DNA of 64,000 nucleotides from Chitinophagaceae bacterium (GTDB lineage Bacteria; Bacteroidota; Bacteroidia; Chitinophagales; Chitinophagaceae). The position numbers and the translations under genes were made by a program. Location of the stretch: assembly GCA_016710935.1 (NCBI GenBank), contig JADJTY010000015.1, positions 202,206 to 266,205 of the forward strand, given 5' to 3'. This document shows, piece after piece, positions 51,921 through 60,344 of this stretch. The notes beneath the pieces are model-generated. The model saw nothing but the letters and a program-made list of their open reading frames with translations, had not been told where the DNA came from and did not search any database. The number at the start of each line of letters is the position of its first letter. Position 1 is the first letter of the stretch.

Positions 51921-52580
51921 TTATTTATTTAATATGCTTTTTTCTTTTTGAAATTCAGTGTAAGAAAAAACTATAGGCACAATTACAAGTAGGAATATTA
52001 TTGCACCGAACACCATAGAATATATATGATTGTCGCTAATGAAAAAAGCAAGAATAGCTATAAGTATCCCGCCCATTATCCACAACCAACCTCCTAAGCG
52101 ATGAGTATTCTTCCACACTTGCTCATTTTTCAAGGTCCAGGGAGTGCGAATTCCAATGAAATAATTTGGTCTTATTGTTTGAAAATAATTGCCAAGGATA
52201 GCGAATAACATACCTATTAAAGCAAGTAGCATATTGGGATTTTTTATACTTCCTGTATCACTTAAATATAAAAGATATGTTGCTAAGAGTGAAATAAAAA
52301 TTGTTAGTATAAAACGCAAGGAGTAATACTTGTCTCCCATTTGTTGAATTTTCTTTTTTGGGTCTATCTTTGGAATTAGGAGCATTAAAAAGTAAATCCC
52401 AATCCCTAAAGCTCCAGGAATAAATAGCAAAGAGGTTTTGCTTGACCATTCATTCGCAACTCCATCTATGGTAAAGTGGGTTGGTACTTGTTCGGGCAAT
52501 TTGTTCCAGATTGTTGCAAGGTAAACGTAGGGCAATGCTATAAAAGCCCATAATATTAATTCTTTAAGATATTTGTTCAT
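51921..52580 (-). CDS. sdpI: SdpI-like immunity membrane protein (cassette gene)
   Basis: 219 residues with about six membrane helices. An N-terminal DUF1648 segment (LPEQVPTHFTIDGVANEWSS) is followed by the SdpI region (RPNYFIGIRTPWTLKNEQVW, then THRLGGWLWIMGG), the core motif of the family. In Bacillus SdpI protects against the SdpC toxin and sequesters the repressor SdpR. An ArsR-type repressor lies 4 bp upstream, reproducing the sdpRI pair. Confidence 0.9.
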   Translation of the reverse strand: MNKYLKELILWAFIALPYVYLATIWNKLPEQVPTHFTIDGVANEWSSKTSLLFIPGALGIGIYFLMLLIPKIDPKKKIQQMGDKYYSLRFILTIFISLLATYLLYLSDTGSIKNPNMLLALIGMLFAILGNYFQTIRPNYFIGIRTPWTLKNEQVWKNTHRLGGWLWIMGGILIAILAFFISDNHIYSMVFGAIIFLLVIVPIVFSYTEFQKEKSILNK

Positions 52581-52584
52581 GGTT

Positions 52585-52839
52585 TTATTTTTTTAATGTT
52601 AGTACATATTGAAGTAAATCGTCTACAATTGTTGTGTTAATTGAATAAAGAACAAATTGTCCTTGTTTTATTGTTGTCACTAGCCCCGCTCTTTTTAGTT
52701 TGTCAAGATGATGCGAAATACTTGGTGCTGTCATATCAAATTTGGCAGCAATGTCTCCTGCTGTCATGTCCCGTTTACGTAACATTTTAAGAATTTCCCT
52801 TCGTGCTGGGTCGTTCAAGGCTTTAAAAACATCGTTCAT
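52585..52839 (-). CDS. sdpR: SdpR-like ArsR family repressor (cassette gene)
   Basis: An 84-residue winged helix: VFKALNDPARREILKMLRKR, then DMTAGDIAAKFDMTAPSISH (recognition helix) and HLDKLKRAGLVTTIKQGQFV. This matches SdpR/YvbA-type ArsR repressors without metal-binding cysteines. It probably represses its own operon with sdpI and the hydrolase gene. First gene of the cassette; about 245 bp of upstream DNA to the next repeat is room for its promoter. Confidence 0.9.
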   Translation of the reverse strand: MNDVFKALNDPARREILKMLRKRDMTAGDIAAKFDMTAPSISHHLDKLKRAGLVTTIKQGQFVLYSINTTIVDDLLQYVLTLKK

Positions 52840-53084
52840 TTATTTATGTTTAATAAGTATATTAATTATATAATTAGACAAATGTCTAAATATCTAATTA
52901 CATTACCAAATATTTTTCGAATTATTTTATAACATGCTCAAAATAAGAGATATCTAATCAAGCAAAATTTATGAAAAGCGCAGAATGTTGTGGAGAATTT
53001 GTTTGAGAAGCGTTCGATGGACATTGTTGATGTCGATTTGGATAAGCGCCCACCGTATTACATTTGTCCTTTAGCATTGGCACT

Positions 53085-53273
53085 AACGGGCAGGGCTTGC
53101 TGCAGGGCTGGAATTCATTGCCCGTCCGCCCGGAACCGCTGCTGATTAAAGATATAAAAGTACAGGTTAACAAACAAAAGCCCAGAGGTGTTGGTCCAGC
53201 CCAGATGAAGCACAAAAGCGATAAAATGACCATTGCTCCAATGTCCGGCCAGCCTTGCAGCAAACCCAATGTT
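53085..53273 (-). repeat. attC-like site 11 (full form)
   Basis: AACGGGCAGGGCTTGCTGCAG to CAGCAAACCCAATGTT, 189 bp, near-identical to sites 2, 14 and 19. The left half GGCTTGCTGCAGGGCTGG pairs with the right half CCAGCCTTGCAGCAAACC, so the site can fold into one long hairpin. Confidence 0.95.
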
Positions 53274-54273
53274 AGCGGTTGTTTTTCTTCGCTGCTTCTA
53301 CATAGTCGTCTTCGCCAAAGTGCAATCTCAATCCAACAACTTTTCCATTGTCGTCTCTTCTAAATCTTATAAAAGTGTTACTAAAAGACCACGACTGAAA
53401 CTCGTCTTTAGCATTCCATCCAAGCTCGATAGTTGGATAAAACGATAACGTCATAAACAATTGGTTTTTTTTATGAGTTATCTCAAAGTCAAAATTAGTT
53501 ACCTCAATGCCCATTGCTGTTTTCATAAACTTCTGCATATCAAATGGAGCATTTTTTAAAGTATATTTTCCGATATACTCTTTAAGTACTTTTTCTGGCA
53601 GACTACCTTTTTGAACTTCATCTAAAGTAATATTGAACTCAACTAGCTTTATATCATCTTTGTCTATTAGTGGTCGGGTAATCAGTTGTTGTTCGTCATG
53701 AGGAAATGAACTTAAAATAAAATCCTTGCTATTTCTGGCTTCCCCTTCAAAAAATAGTTGTGTTGTAAGTTCATGATAATTCCTTTTAGAAACTTTATAG
53801 TGAATGTGTCTCGTTCTTGAACCATACGGACCTGGATATATTGTCTTGAATTTATACTCTCCCAATTCATTTGTAATTGCTTGCCCCCAACCTTGAAAAT
53901 TTGGGTCGTCTTGCCGTTCACTTTTATCATACTCATGATGATATTTTCCATAGTGATTGGCTGACCATATTTCTACAATAGCTAAATGTATTGGCTTGCA
54001 ATTCTTGTCTGTTATCTTTCCATATACTGTTATAACTTGTCCAAATGCAACACCTGCATTCCCGTTTATTTGTGTCAAATCAATATCGTGGTCAGCTTGC
54101 TTTCGGTATTTCATTACTGCAAATGGCCCTAACTCTAAAATAGGTGTTGTCTTGCAATCTTCGGCAGGTAAGTCTGGAATGTGTTTTATAAAGCTTGACC
54201 CAATAATTCCTACACCGGCTGTCAAGCCCAAATTGGTAAGAAATTTTCTTCTATTTTGTTCTTTGTCTGCCAT
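53272..54273 (-). CDS. Intradiol ring-cleavage dioxygenase-like protein with C-terminal extra domain (cassette gene)
   Basis: A 333-residue product. The N-terminus (RRKFLTNLGLTAGVGIIGSS) looks like a Tat or hydrophobic export signal. Residues about 70-215 match protocatechuate 3,4-dioxygenase-like intradiol enzymes: VYGKITDKNCKPIHLAIVEIW, YGKYHHEYD (Tyr ligand region) and GSRTRHIHYKV (Tyr/His iron ligands). The last ~110 residues (LKEYIGKYTLKNAPFD...) form a separate beta-rich domain. Aromatic ring cleavage in the envelope is possible but unproven. Its TAA lies within the GTTAGC string ending site 11. Confidence 0.85.
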   Translation of the reverse strand: MADKEQNRRKFLTNLGLTAGVGIIGSSFIKHIPDLPAEDCKTTPILELGPFAVMKYRKQADHDIDLTQINGNAGVAFGQVITVYGKITDKNCKPIHLAIVEIWSANHYGKYHHEYDKSERQDDPNFQGWGQAITNELGEYKFKTIYPGPYGSRTRHIHYKVSKRNYHELTTQLFFEGEARNSKDFILSSFPHDEQQLITRPLIDKDDIKLVEFNITLDEVQKGSLPEKVLKEYIGKYTLKNAPFDMQKFMKTAMGIEVTNFDFEITHKKNQLFMTLSFYPTIELGWNAKDEFQSWSFSNTFIRFRRDDNGKVVGLRLHFGEDDYVEAAKKNNR

Positions 54274-54313
54274 GTCTTTTATGATTTTTAGGATGTCGCT
54301 ATAAAATAACCGC

Positions 54314-54330
54314 TACGGGCAGGGGCTGGG
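54314..54330 (-). repeat. attC-like site 12a, only the left end legible
   Basis: TACGGGCAGGGGCTGGGG begins like a normal site with one A missing from AAC, preceded by AATAACCGCT, the partner of GTTAGCGGTT at 53,271. After this the sequence turns into homopolymer runs. Confidence 0.6.
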
Positions 54331-55010
54331 GGGGGGGGGGGGAATTTTGGGGGGGGGGGGGGGGGCGCCGGGGGTTGGGGAAAAAAAAAAGGGGGGAAAA
54401 AAAAAAAAAAGGGGGGGGGGGGGGGGGGCCCCGGGGGGGGGGGGGGGGGGGGGAAGGGGGGCCCCCCCCCCCCCGCCGCCCCCCCCCCCGGGCCCCCCCC
54501 CGGGGGGGGGGGGGGGGGGGGGGGGGGGTTTTTTTGTCCGTGGGGGGTTTTCTTGGGGGGGGGGGGGGGGGGGGGCGGGGTTTTTTCTCCCGCACCCCCC
54601 CGGGGGGGGGGGTGGTGTTGTGGGGGGGGGGGTTTTTTTTTTTGGTTTTGCCCCCGCCCCCCCCCCCCAGAAAGAAAAGGGGGGGGCTTTTTGCCGGGGT
54701 TTTTTTTTTTTTTTTTTTTTTTGTTTTTTGGGGGGGGCCCGGGGGGTTGGGGGTTGGGGGTTGGGGTCGGTTTTTTTTGGGGTTTTTTTTTTCCCGCGCG
54801 CGCGGGGGGGGTGGTTTGGGGGGGGGGGGGTGGGGTTTTGGTGGGTGGGGGGGGGGGGGCCGGGGGGGGGTTTTTTTTTTTTTTTTTGGTTTTTTTGGGG
54901 TTTTTTTGGGGTGTGGGGGGGCGGTTGCCGGCGCGTTTTTTTCGCTTTTTTGTTTTTTTTGGGTGTTTTTGGTTTTTTTTTTTTTTTGTTTTAAAAAATT
55001 TTGGGGTGGG
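54331..55010. other. G/T homopolymer tract, probably a sequencing or assembly artefact
   Basis: About 680 bases made almost only of runs of G, T, C and A of 3 to 20 bases, with no relation to either neighbour. Open frames across it translate to poly-Gly, poly-Pro or poly-Phe and are rejected. The tract begins inside one attC-like site and ends just before another, so a hairpin-induced base-calling failure is plausible. A cassette may be hidden or lost here. Confidence 0.75.
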
Positions 55011-55021
55011 TTTTGGTGTGG

Positions 55022-55210
55022 AACGTTCAGGGCTTTCTGCTGTGCTGGAATTCATTGAATGTCCAGCCCGGAACTGAAGCCGATTTGAAAAACGAAAGTT
55101 GAAGATAACAACAAAAAGCTTAATAGAATTACGTCAAGCCCGATAATAGATGATAGTGATGTGAAGCTGATTGATACTACGTCTGCCAGCATAGCAGAAA
55201 ACCCCATGTT
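55022..55210 (-). repeat. attC-like site 12b
   Basis: AACGTTCAGGGCTTTCTGCTG to CAGAAAACCCCATGTT, 189 bp, with GATAACAACAAAAAGCTTAA and ATTACGTCAAGCCCGATAAT in the interior. Confidence 0.9.
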
Positions 55211-55229
55211 GGCGGTTCGTGCTTATCTT

Positions 55230-56069
55230 TTAGTTTTCGTGTGCTTCAATTTCTTTCTTAACAGAGACTGCGAAAGATTCGGCTTGTTTTTCTGTAACAA
55301 TAGAAACTTGAATTTTCTTACTTTGTCTATTTAAAGTGTCTTCAATAAATTTCTTAATGGTTCTATTTCTACTTGGAGAAACAGTTAAGAAATACAAATG
55401 AAGCTTTTCAGAAGAATTTTCTAATTCACTAAGAATACCGCTCCATTTATATACTTTGCTTTTAATTGAATCTGTCCGCTTAAGGTCAAAAGACAGAGTT
55501 TGATAGCAATTCCAAGTACCATTTTTCCATGCTTTGTCAAACTGAATAACGTCATGTTCGGTTTTTACAGTATGTTCTTTTAGTTTGTTTGTTATGCCAT
55601 TGTCGTCGAAATGCTTTTTATAGACTTTACGCCAAACATATTTATCATCATGAGAATCTTTGTCAGCGTCGTGGTTATATTTATCTATGAGTCTTTCAAA
55701 TAAGTCATTTAAAGCAGCTTGTCCACTCAAGTCAATTCCATAATTCATAGAGCAGCATTCTAAAGCGCTATCATCTTTTGTCAAAATAGAATTAGTTATC
55801 TCTTCGATAGATGAAAAACTTTCAAAAAGGTCATTACTTGATAATCTTTTTGATACGATATTAATTTCTTTATCAAATTGTTTCAAGGCACCTAATAAAG
55901 AATGTCCATTAACGTCAATAAAAAATTGAGAGATGCGACTAAATTTATTAATAAATCTAGATTTTAAGAATCGGGATTCGGGCATATAAACTATTATGCC
56001 CACATTCACGAATTCTCCGGTGATTCTGTCGTGAATGTACCGAACGATTTGAAACTGATACTTTTTCAT
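55230..56069 (-). CDS. DUF3037 family protein (cassette gene)
   Basis: A 279-residue protein whose N-terminus (YQFQIVRYIHDRITGEFVNV, then GIIVYMP) is the DUF3037 signature; the rest is helical with a beta-rich end (KIQVSIVTEKQAESFAVSVK). The start overlaps the stop of the upstream HipA-like gene by four bases (ATGA). HipA-like/DUF3037 gene pairs recur in many bacteria and look like a two-component toxin-antitoxin or defence unit, with this protein as partner. Mechanism unknown. Confidence 0.85.
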   Translation of the reverse strand: MKKYQFQIVRYIHDRITGEFVNVGIIVYMPESRFLKSRFINKFSRISQFFIDVNGHSLLGALKQFDKEINIVSKRLSSNDLFESFSSIEEITNSILTKDDSALECCSMNYGIDLSGQAALNDLFERLIDKYNHDADKDSHDDKYVWRKVYKKHFDDNGITNKLKEHTVKTEHDVIQFDKAWKNGTWNCYQTLSFDLKRTDSIKSKVYKWSGILSELENSSEKLHLYFLTVSPSRNRTIKKFIEDTLNRQSKKIQVSIVTEKQAESFAVSVKKEIEAHEN

Positions 56070-56878
56070 GACAATGATTTATAAAGATGTTCTAAAAAAT
56101 GATTCCTATTCTTAACTAGTAATTCAAGGTTAGATTGAATTTCATTTACTTGGGAAGTTACCCATTCTTTCGGTATTAAAACATTTACTTTAGACCAAAA
56201 GTTCGAATCTAGAACGTTAAAACTCTCTACGAAAGTATCAAAATTGTGCTTATTTTGCTTTAGGATACTGTAAAAGTAGTGATTTTTTATCCATGAGAGG
56301 TCAGCAGGCCCTATAAGCCACGGAGTAGGATTTTTTATAATGTCCATGACAAAGGAAAAAGCTAGTTCGTGGTCGAATATGAGTACTTTATCGCCATCCG
56401 TAAGCATATTTTGCTTATCTACACGTCTATCTGGGTTTGCAATGAATATATCAAATGCATATATTTTTTCAGCTTCTTCGTATTGATTGTCATTTGGATT
56501 TTGACCTTTTATGAACTCCCAATATCCTGTAAAATACTTGCAACCGAAATTTAAACCTATACTATTACTAGCAAATTTATATCCATCTTTACCTATTAGT
56601 GTCTCAACAAATTCCGGTGTTACATTCACTAAAACTGGCTCTGCAACATGTAATTCAAGTTCCATAGCAATAAATGCAGCAATCAATTCTCTACTTGAGG
56701 ATTCAATTGACATCCTAGGAGAATTTTTGTATTTGGCGACATAGTCAGATTTTTCGCCTGATGTTGTACAAACACCTCGAATTAACATTGGTTTAGTTGT
56801 CCCGGTACCTAATAATGTGTCCCCCGAAAGAGCTTGAATTGTAGGTAGGAAATATTCTTTGTCAGTTATTTTGGTCAC
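56066..56878 (-). CDS. HipA-like kinase domain protein (cassette gene)
   Basis: A 270-residue protein resembling the HipA C-terminal kinase lobe: VAKYKNSP (candidate ATP-binding Lys), SSRELIAAFIAMELELHVAE, FDIFIANPDRRVDKQNML (catalytic NPDR..KQN) and VLIFDHELAF (the DHE metal site replacing DFG-like Asp). The HipA N-terminal beta-barrel is absent, as in other short HipA-like proteins that pair with DUF3037. Likely serine/threonine kinase or toxin; target unknown. Confidence 0.82.
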   Translation of the reverse strand: MTKITDKEYFLPTIQALSGDTLLGTGTTKPMLIRGVCTTSGEKSDYVAKYKNSPRMSIESSSRELIAAFIAMELELHVAEPVLVNVTPEFVETLIGKDGYKFASNSIGLNFGCKYFTGYWEFIKGQNPNDNQYEEAEKIYAFDIFIANPDRRVDKQNMLTDGDKVLIFDHELAFSFVMDIIKNPTPWLIGPADLSWIKNHYFYSILKQNKHNFDTFVESFNVLDSNFWSKVNVLIPKEWVTSQVNEIQSNLELLVKNRNHFLEHLYKSLS

Positions 56879-56927
56879 AGTATTGTTCTATTGAGCAAAT
56901 ATAATGTTAGAATTTCAAATACGGATG

Positions 56928-56998
56928 CGATATTAGCTGATAGTAGTGCAACTGCCGATTGTTATTACGTCCGCCAGCCTTGCGGCAAACCTTTTGTT
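56928..56998 (-). repeat. attC-like site 13, left half deleted
   Basis: Only the right part remains: ATATTAGCTGATAGTAGTGC, CCGATTGTTATTACGTCCGC, then GCGGCAAACCTTTTGTT, matching site 3. No AAC end is present on the left, so the arm of the preceding cassette cannot be tested. Confidence 0.85.
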
Positions 56999-57028
56999 GT
57001 AGGCAGCCTTTGAGCGGAATGTAAACTG

Positions 57029-59417
57029 TTACTTTTTCTTTTTGCTGATTTTGTCAAGGTAATATTGCCGACGCTTACCAAAGCGTTCAACTTCTGATTT
57101 TAAAGTTTCATACTGAGTGCTAATTTCTGTCAATTTTACATTTAAGTCTTCGGTAATATCATCTTTAGTTTCTAATTCTTCAATAAACGAATCCATCTCT
57201 GGTAAATTTTTGTAACCTAGTTTTTTTGCATCTTTAAGAAGAGTGAAAAACTTTTGTAACTTTTCGTTCTGATTTAGTTTTCTATTACCAAGGTCAGATC
57301 CGTCAACTGCGGTATTATTATATGTCGCAATTGACTCGTGAAGAGTTTCTTGCAAATCCCAACGTAGTCTTGGTATGCTTTTGCCATCAAGGTCAATACC
57401 ACTTTTAACCAACATCTGAACATCTGTCCAACATTGATCTACACAATATATCAAAAGTGGATTATCCATTAATTTGATATATTCTCGAGGGTGAATTTCA
57501 ACTTTTCCAACTAAGTCTAAAAGGGTTGCTAGCGTTTGAGGCTTTGCTGTTACAATGTCAACTAAACCTACATCCTTTGCACATTTTAAATATTTCATAG
57601 ATTGAGTTAACAAATACGCCTTTCCTCCAAGTACTTTTCCTGGATTCAATTCTTGTCTATTTAAATAATAGCAGGTTAAATAAAGTAAAGTATCATTTGT
57701 GGCTAGCTCTTTTGTTTGTTCCTCGGTTCTGTATTTTGCTTTTTCTTGTTTAAGTAGTTTTTCATGTAATTTATTTTTGAATTTTTCAAAGTCAGCCGGA
57801 GGTATAGTTATATTAAGAGTCGCCAAATCTATAATTTCGATTTCACTTGGTAGGACGTCATAAATTACACTTTAAAGAATGAGACGGGATTTCGGTCATC
57901 ATAATAATTTGATAGATAATTAATAAAATTGGTTTTATGTCTTTTGTAATAATGAAAGTAACCCTGCACAAACAAATTTTTCACTTCATATTCAACGAAT
58001 TCTTCGTTTAGACCATGTAATGATTCTCCAAAAAAGTATAGCTTCTGTGTGAAATCGAAGCATTTTGTAAGCATTCATCGAAAACATTTGTTGGGATAAT
58101 AACCTTGCAACCTAATTTCAAAAGGTCTTTAATATACGACAATAATATGCCTGATTGGGTCTTTCTTTTACTATACAATTGAGTAGAAAATCAGTATCAA
58201 TAACAAATATTTTTCTTGAAAATTGAGAATGTTGAAGCTCTTTTAAATTAGGTCAAAGTTCATTATTTTCACTGCTAGATATGCTTTTGCCCAGTTAGCA
58301 ATTGTATTAGCCTGCGAAATAGTTGGTGATTTTATTATTTGACCAATAGTTGCTATAAGTAAATCCCAATCTTGGGCGACAAATTACTTTTAGCGATTGA
58401 TGCAAATGTTCTTTAAGCCTATATCAAAAGTACTCGGCAAGTTCTGGTCTAAATACTGATTAGTTAATTCAATTCCATATAATTTGAACACTTCTAGCAG
58501 GACTTCCAAAGAGTTCTTTTTAATTCTATTTTTTTCTTGTTTTGAAAATGTTACAGAAGATACTGAAGAAACATTGCTATAAATATCCTCTAGAAGGGCA
58601 TCTGTATATTGGTTAGCTAGAATTGTTGACGCTTCTAGTTTTTTGACAGCAAGACTTGTTAATGAAAAGGATGTTCCATCTTGTTCAATTTGTTTTTCAT
58701 TTTTAAGTCTTTGTATTGTTGCTTTAATTTGATCTTCATTAAAGGATGTATTTCCAATATTTGCTTTGTAAATATTTAATATTTCATCAATCGTGAGAGG
58801 GGATTTTTTGAATCGTAAATAAGGGATAATAATAAGTTATCAAAATATCTTTCTAGCATTCTTTGCATTTTTGTTAAAAGTAAACGCAATAGAAACTTTA
58901 AGCAATGAGATTTCTAGACTTTTGTTTGCTTCTTCCGAGATTCTTGGCTTATTTGATTTAAGAGCAGCAATCTGACTTTCGATTTGAGGAAGTGCCTTGC
59001 AAATAGACCATTTGATAAGTCAGATAGTCTACTAATAAATGTTTCTTTCAAATATGGTAAGTGGAATTCCAAAATCTTTCCTTACTATTTTTAAGTTTTT
59101 CTTGATTTTCACCGCTTATCATTTTATTAGTTACATAGACAAGTTCTGAAAAATCAATGCCCACTTCACGTAACCTAGCAATTGTTTTTTCTATTTTACC
59201 TTTACTATATCCCTGAAGACTGTATTGAAAACTGTTCTGATTGACCCTTCTGATTCGTAAAATTTATCTTCAATTGCATCTTGTCCGAAGTCATTACCAC
59301 CGGGCATTGGTTTTATGTCATAGTAACCTTCATTGTAAAGAACTTCTGTAGCTAACTTTTCGAACCTTGGTCATCAGTTATTTTGTCTAAAGCTATTTCA
59401 ATGATGTCTAAACCCAT
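57029..59417 (-). pseudogene. Large frame-disrupted gene: Mrr/REase-like N-terminus, PIN-like middle, unknown C-terminus (cassette gene)
   Basis: One gene of roughly 790 codons can be followed through several single-base frame breaks. It begins at ATG 59,417 (MGLDIIEIALDKITDDQ). FEKLATEVLYNEGYYDIKPM, then PGGNDFGQDAIEDKF, resembles the restriction-endonuclease-like (Mrr-type) fold with its G.D...Q pattern. A helical region follows (ILANQYTDALLEDIYSNVSS). Near 58,100-58,230 is KIFVIDTDFLLNCIVKE with VIIPTNVFDEC, PIN-nuclease-like acidic motifs. The last 266 codons (57,029-57,826) form an intact frame that continues the protein rather than starting anew; an apparent TTG start there is not needed. 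A nuclease-based defence protein is plausible. Breaks may be read errors rather than decay. Confidence 0.65.
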
Positions 59418-59507
59418 TTTTATTTAAAGTTAAGAAATGAAGATTAATTTAAAACTATTTGATTTTGGTATCTTATAGGAAAGTACTGCTGAATAAGGTT
59501 GCCTACT

Positions 59508-59695
59508 AACGGGCAGGGCTTGCTGCAGGGCTGGAATTCATTGCTCGTCCGCCCGGAACCGCTGCTGATTAAAGATATAAAAGTACAGGTTAACAAACAA
59601 AAGCCCAGCGATGTTTGTCCTGCCCAGATGAAGCACAACAGCGATAAAATGACCATTGCTCAATGTCCAGCCAGCCTTGCAGCAAACCCAATGTT
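59508..59695 (-). repeat. attC-like site 14 (full form)
   Basis: AACGGGCAGGGCTTGCTGCAG to CAGCAAACCCAATGTT, same sub-family as sites 2, 11 and 19, with one C missing from GCTCCAATG. Confidence 0.95.
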
Positions 59696-59749
59696 AACTG
59701 CCGTATTTTTCATTAATGTTGGTCAGTCGCTTAGTTGTCCGAAGGCAGT

Positions 59750-60256
59750 CTAAGATTTTTTATTCGTTCGAGGGTCTTGGCCTTTAAAACCATATTGAAA
59801 ATTAATTTCGTTTTGATTAACAAAGGCATTTACCCTAAAAGGATTGACAGAAACATTTTTATATAGAAAATATCCGCCATAAACAATTTGTCCATTTACT
59901 ACTAATGCAAATTGCTTTGCCAATTTAACTGACAGATTTAATCGCTCCATTCGTTGGTCTAAGGAGTATTGGAACTCAGCAACATGGTCTTGTTTTCTAT
60001 ATCTTTTCTGTCCTTTGTTTTTTATAGAGTACTTTCTAACAGCGTAGGAAACAAGTTCTGAGTTTTTGATAAAAGCAGTGTCCTCCAGATCTTCAAGGGT
60101 CGGTGTAAATGGAATCATCTTTTTTAGTAACTGTGTCATACAAAGGATAGCTTTTTTTTTAAGCAGATATATTTCATCGCGACAATCTTTCATTTCCTTC
60201 GTTTGAGAAAATGAAACTTGTGAAAAAGCAAGAGAAATATTAAAAGGGCTAAACAT
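59750..60256 (-). CDS. Hypothetical protein (cassette gene)
   Basis: A 168-residue protein, N-terminus mildly hydrophobic (SPFNISLAFSQVSFSQ, possibly a weak signal) followed by a charged helix (KEMKDCRDEIYLLKKKAILC) and a beta-rich C-terminal half (FALVVNGQIVYGGYFLYKNV, SVNPFRVNAFVNQNEINFQY). No family recognised. It sits in a cassette with very clear arms: GTTAACTGCCGTATT and AATATGGCAGTTAAC, complementary throughout with one G.T. Confidence 0.7.
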   Translation of the reverse strand: MFSPFNISLAFSQVSFSQTKEMKDCRDEIYLLKKKAILCMTQLLKKMIPFTPTLEDLEDTAFIKNSELVSYAVRKYSIKNKGQKRYRKQDHVAEFQYSLDQRMERLNLSVKLAKQFALVVNGQIVYGGYFLYKNVSVNPFRVNAFVNQNEINFQYGFKGQDPRTNKKS

Positions 60257-60301
60257 TAGTTACTCAATTTTGGAAACGGAAGCTACTTTAATATGGCAGT
60301 T

Positions 60302-60344
60302 AACGACCAAGTATTGCTGCAGTTGGGGAATTGACCAACTGTCC
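60302..60344 (-). repeat. attC-like site 15, left part (interrupted by IS110-like element)
   Basis: AACGACCAAGTATTGCTGCAG, TTGGGGAATTGACCAACTG, then TCC where homology stops. The continuation resumes at about 61,662. Joined, the two parts give about 189 bp, the normal size. Confidence 0.88.

Noticed and set aside
54299..55077. Gly-, Pro- and Phe-rich ORFs of 98-255 codons
   Set aside because: They lie in the homopolymer tract, which looks like a sequencing artefact; composition is not protein-like.
57029..57826. Independent 265-codon gene starting with TTG
   Set aside because: The frame extends upstream through IYDVLPSEIEIIDL and joins the preceding disrupted gene after one frame shift, so it is the C-terminal part of that gene.
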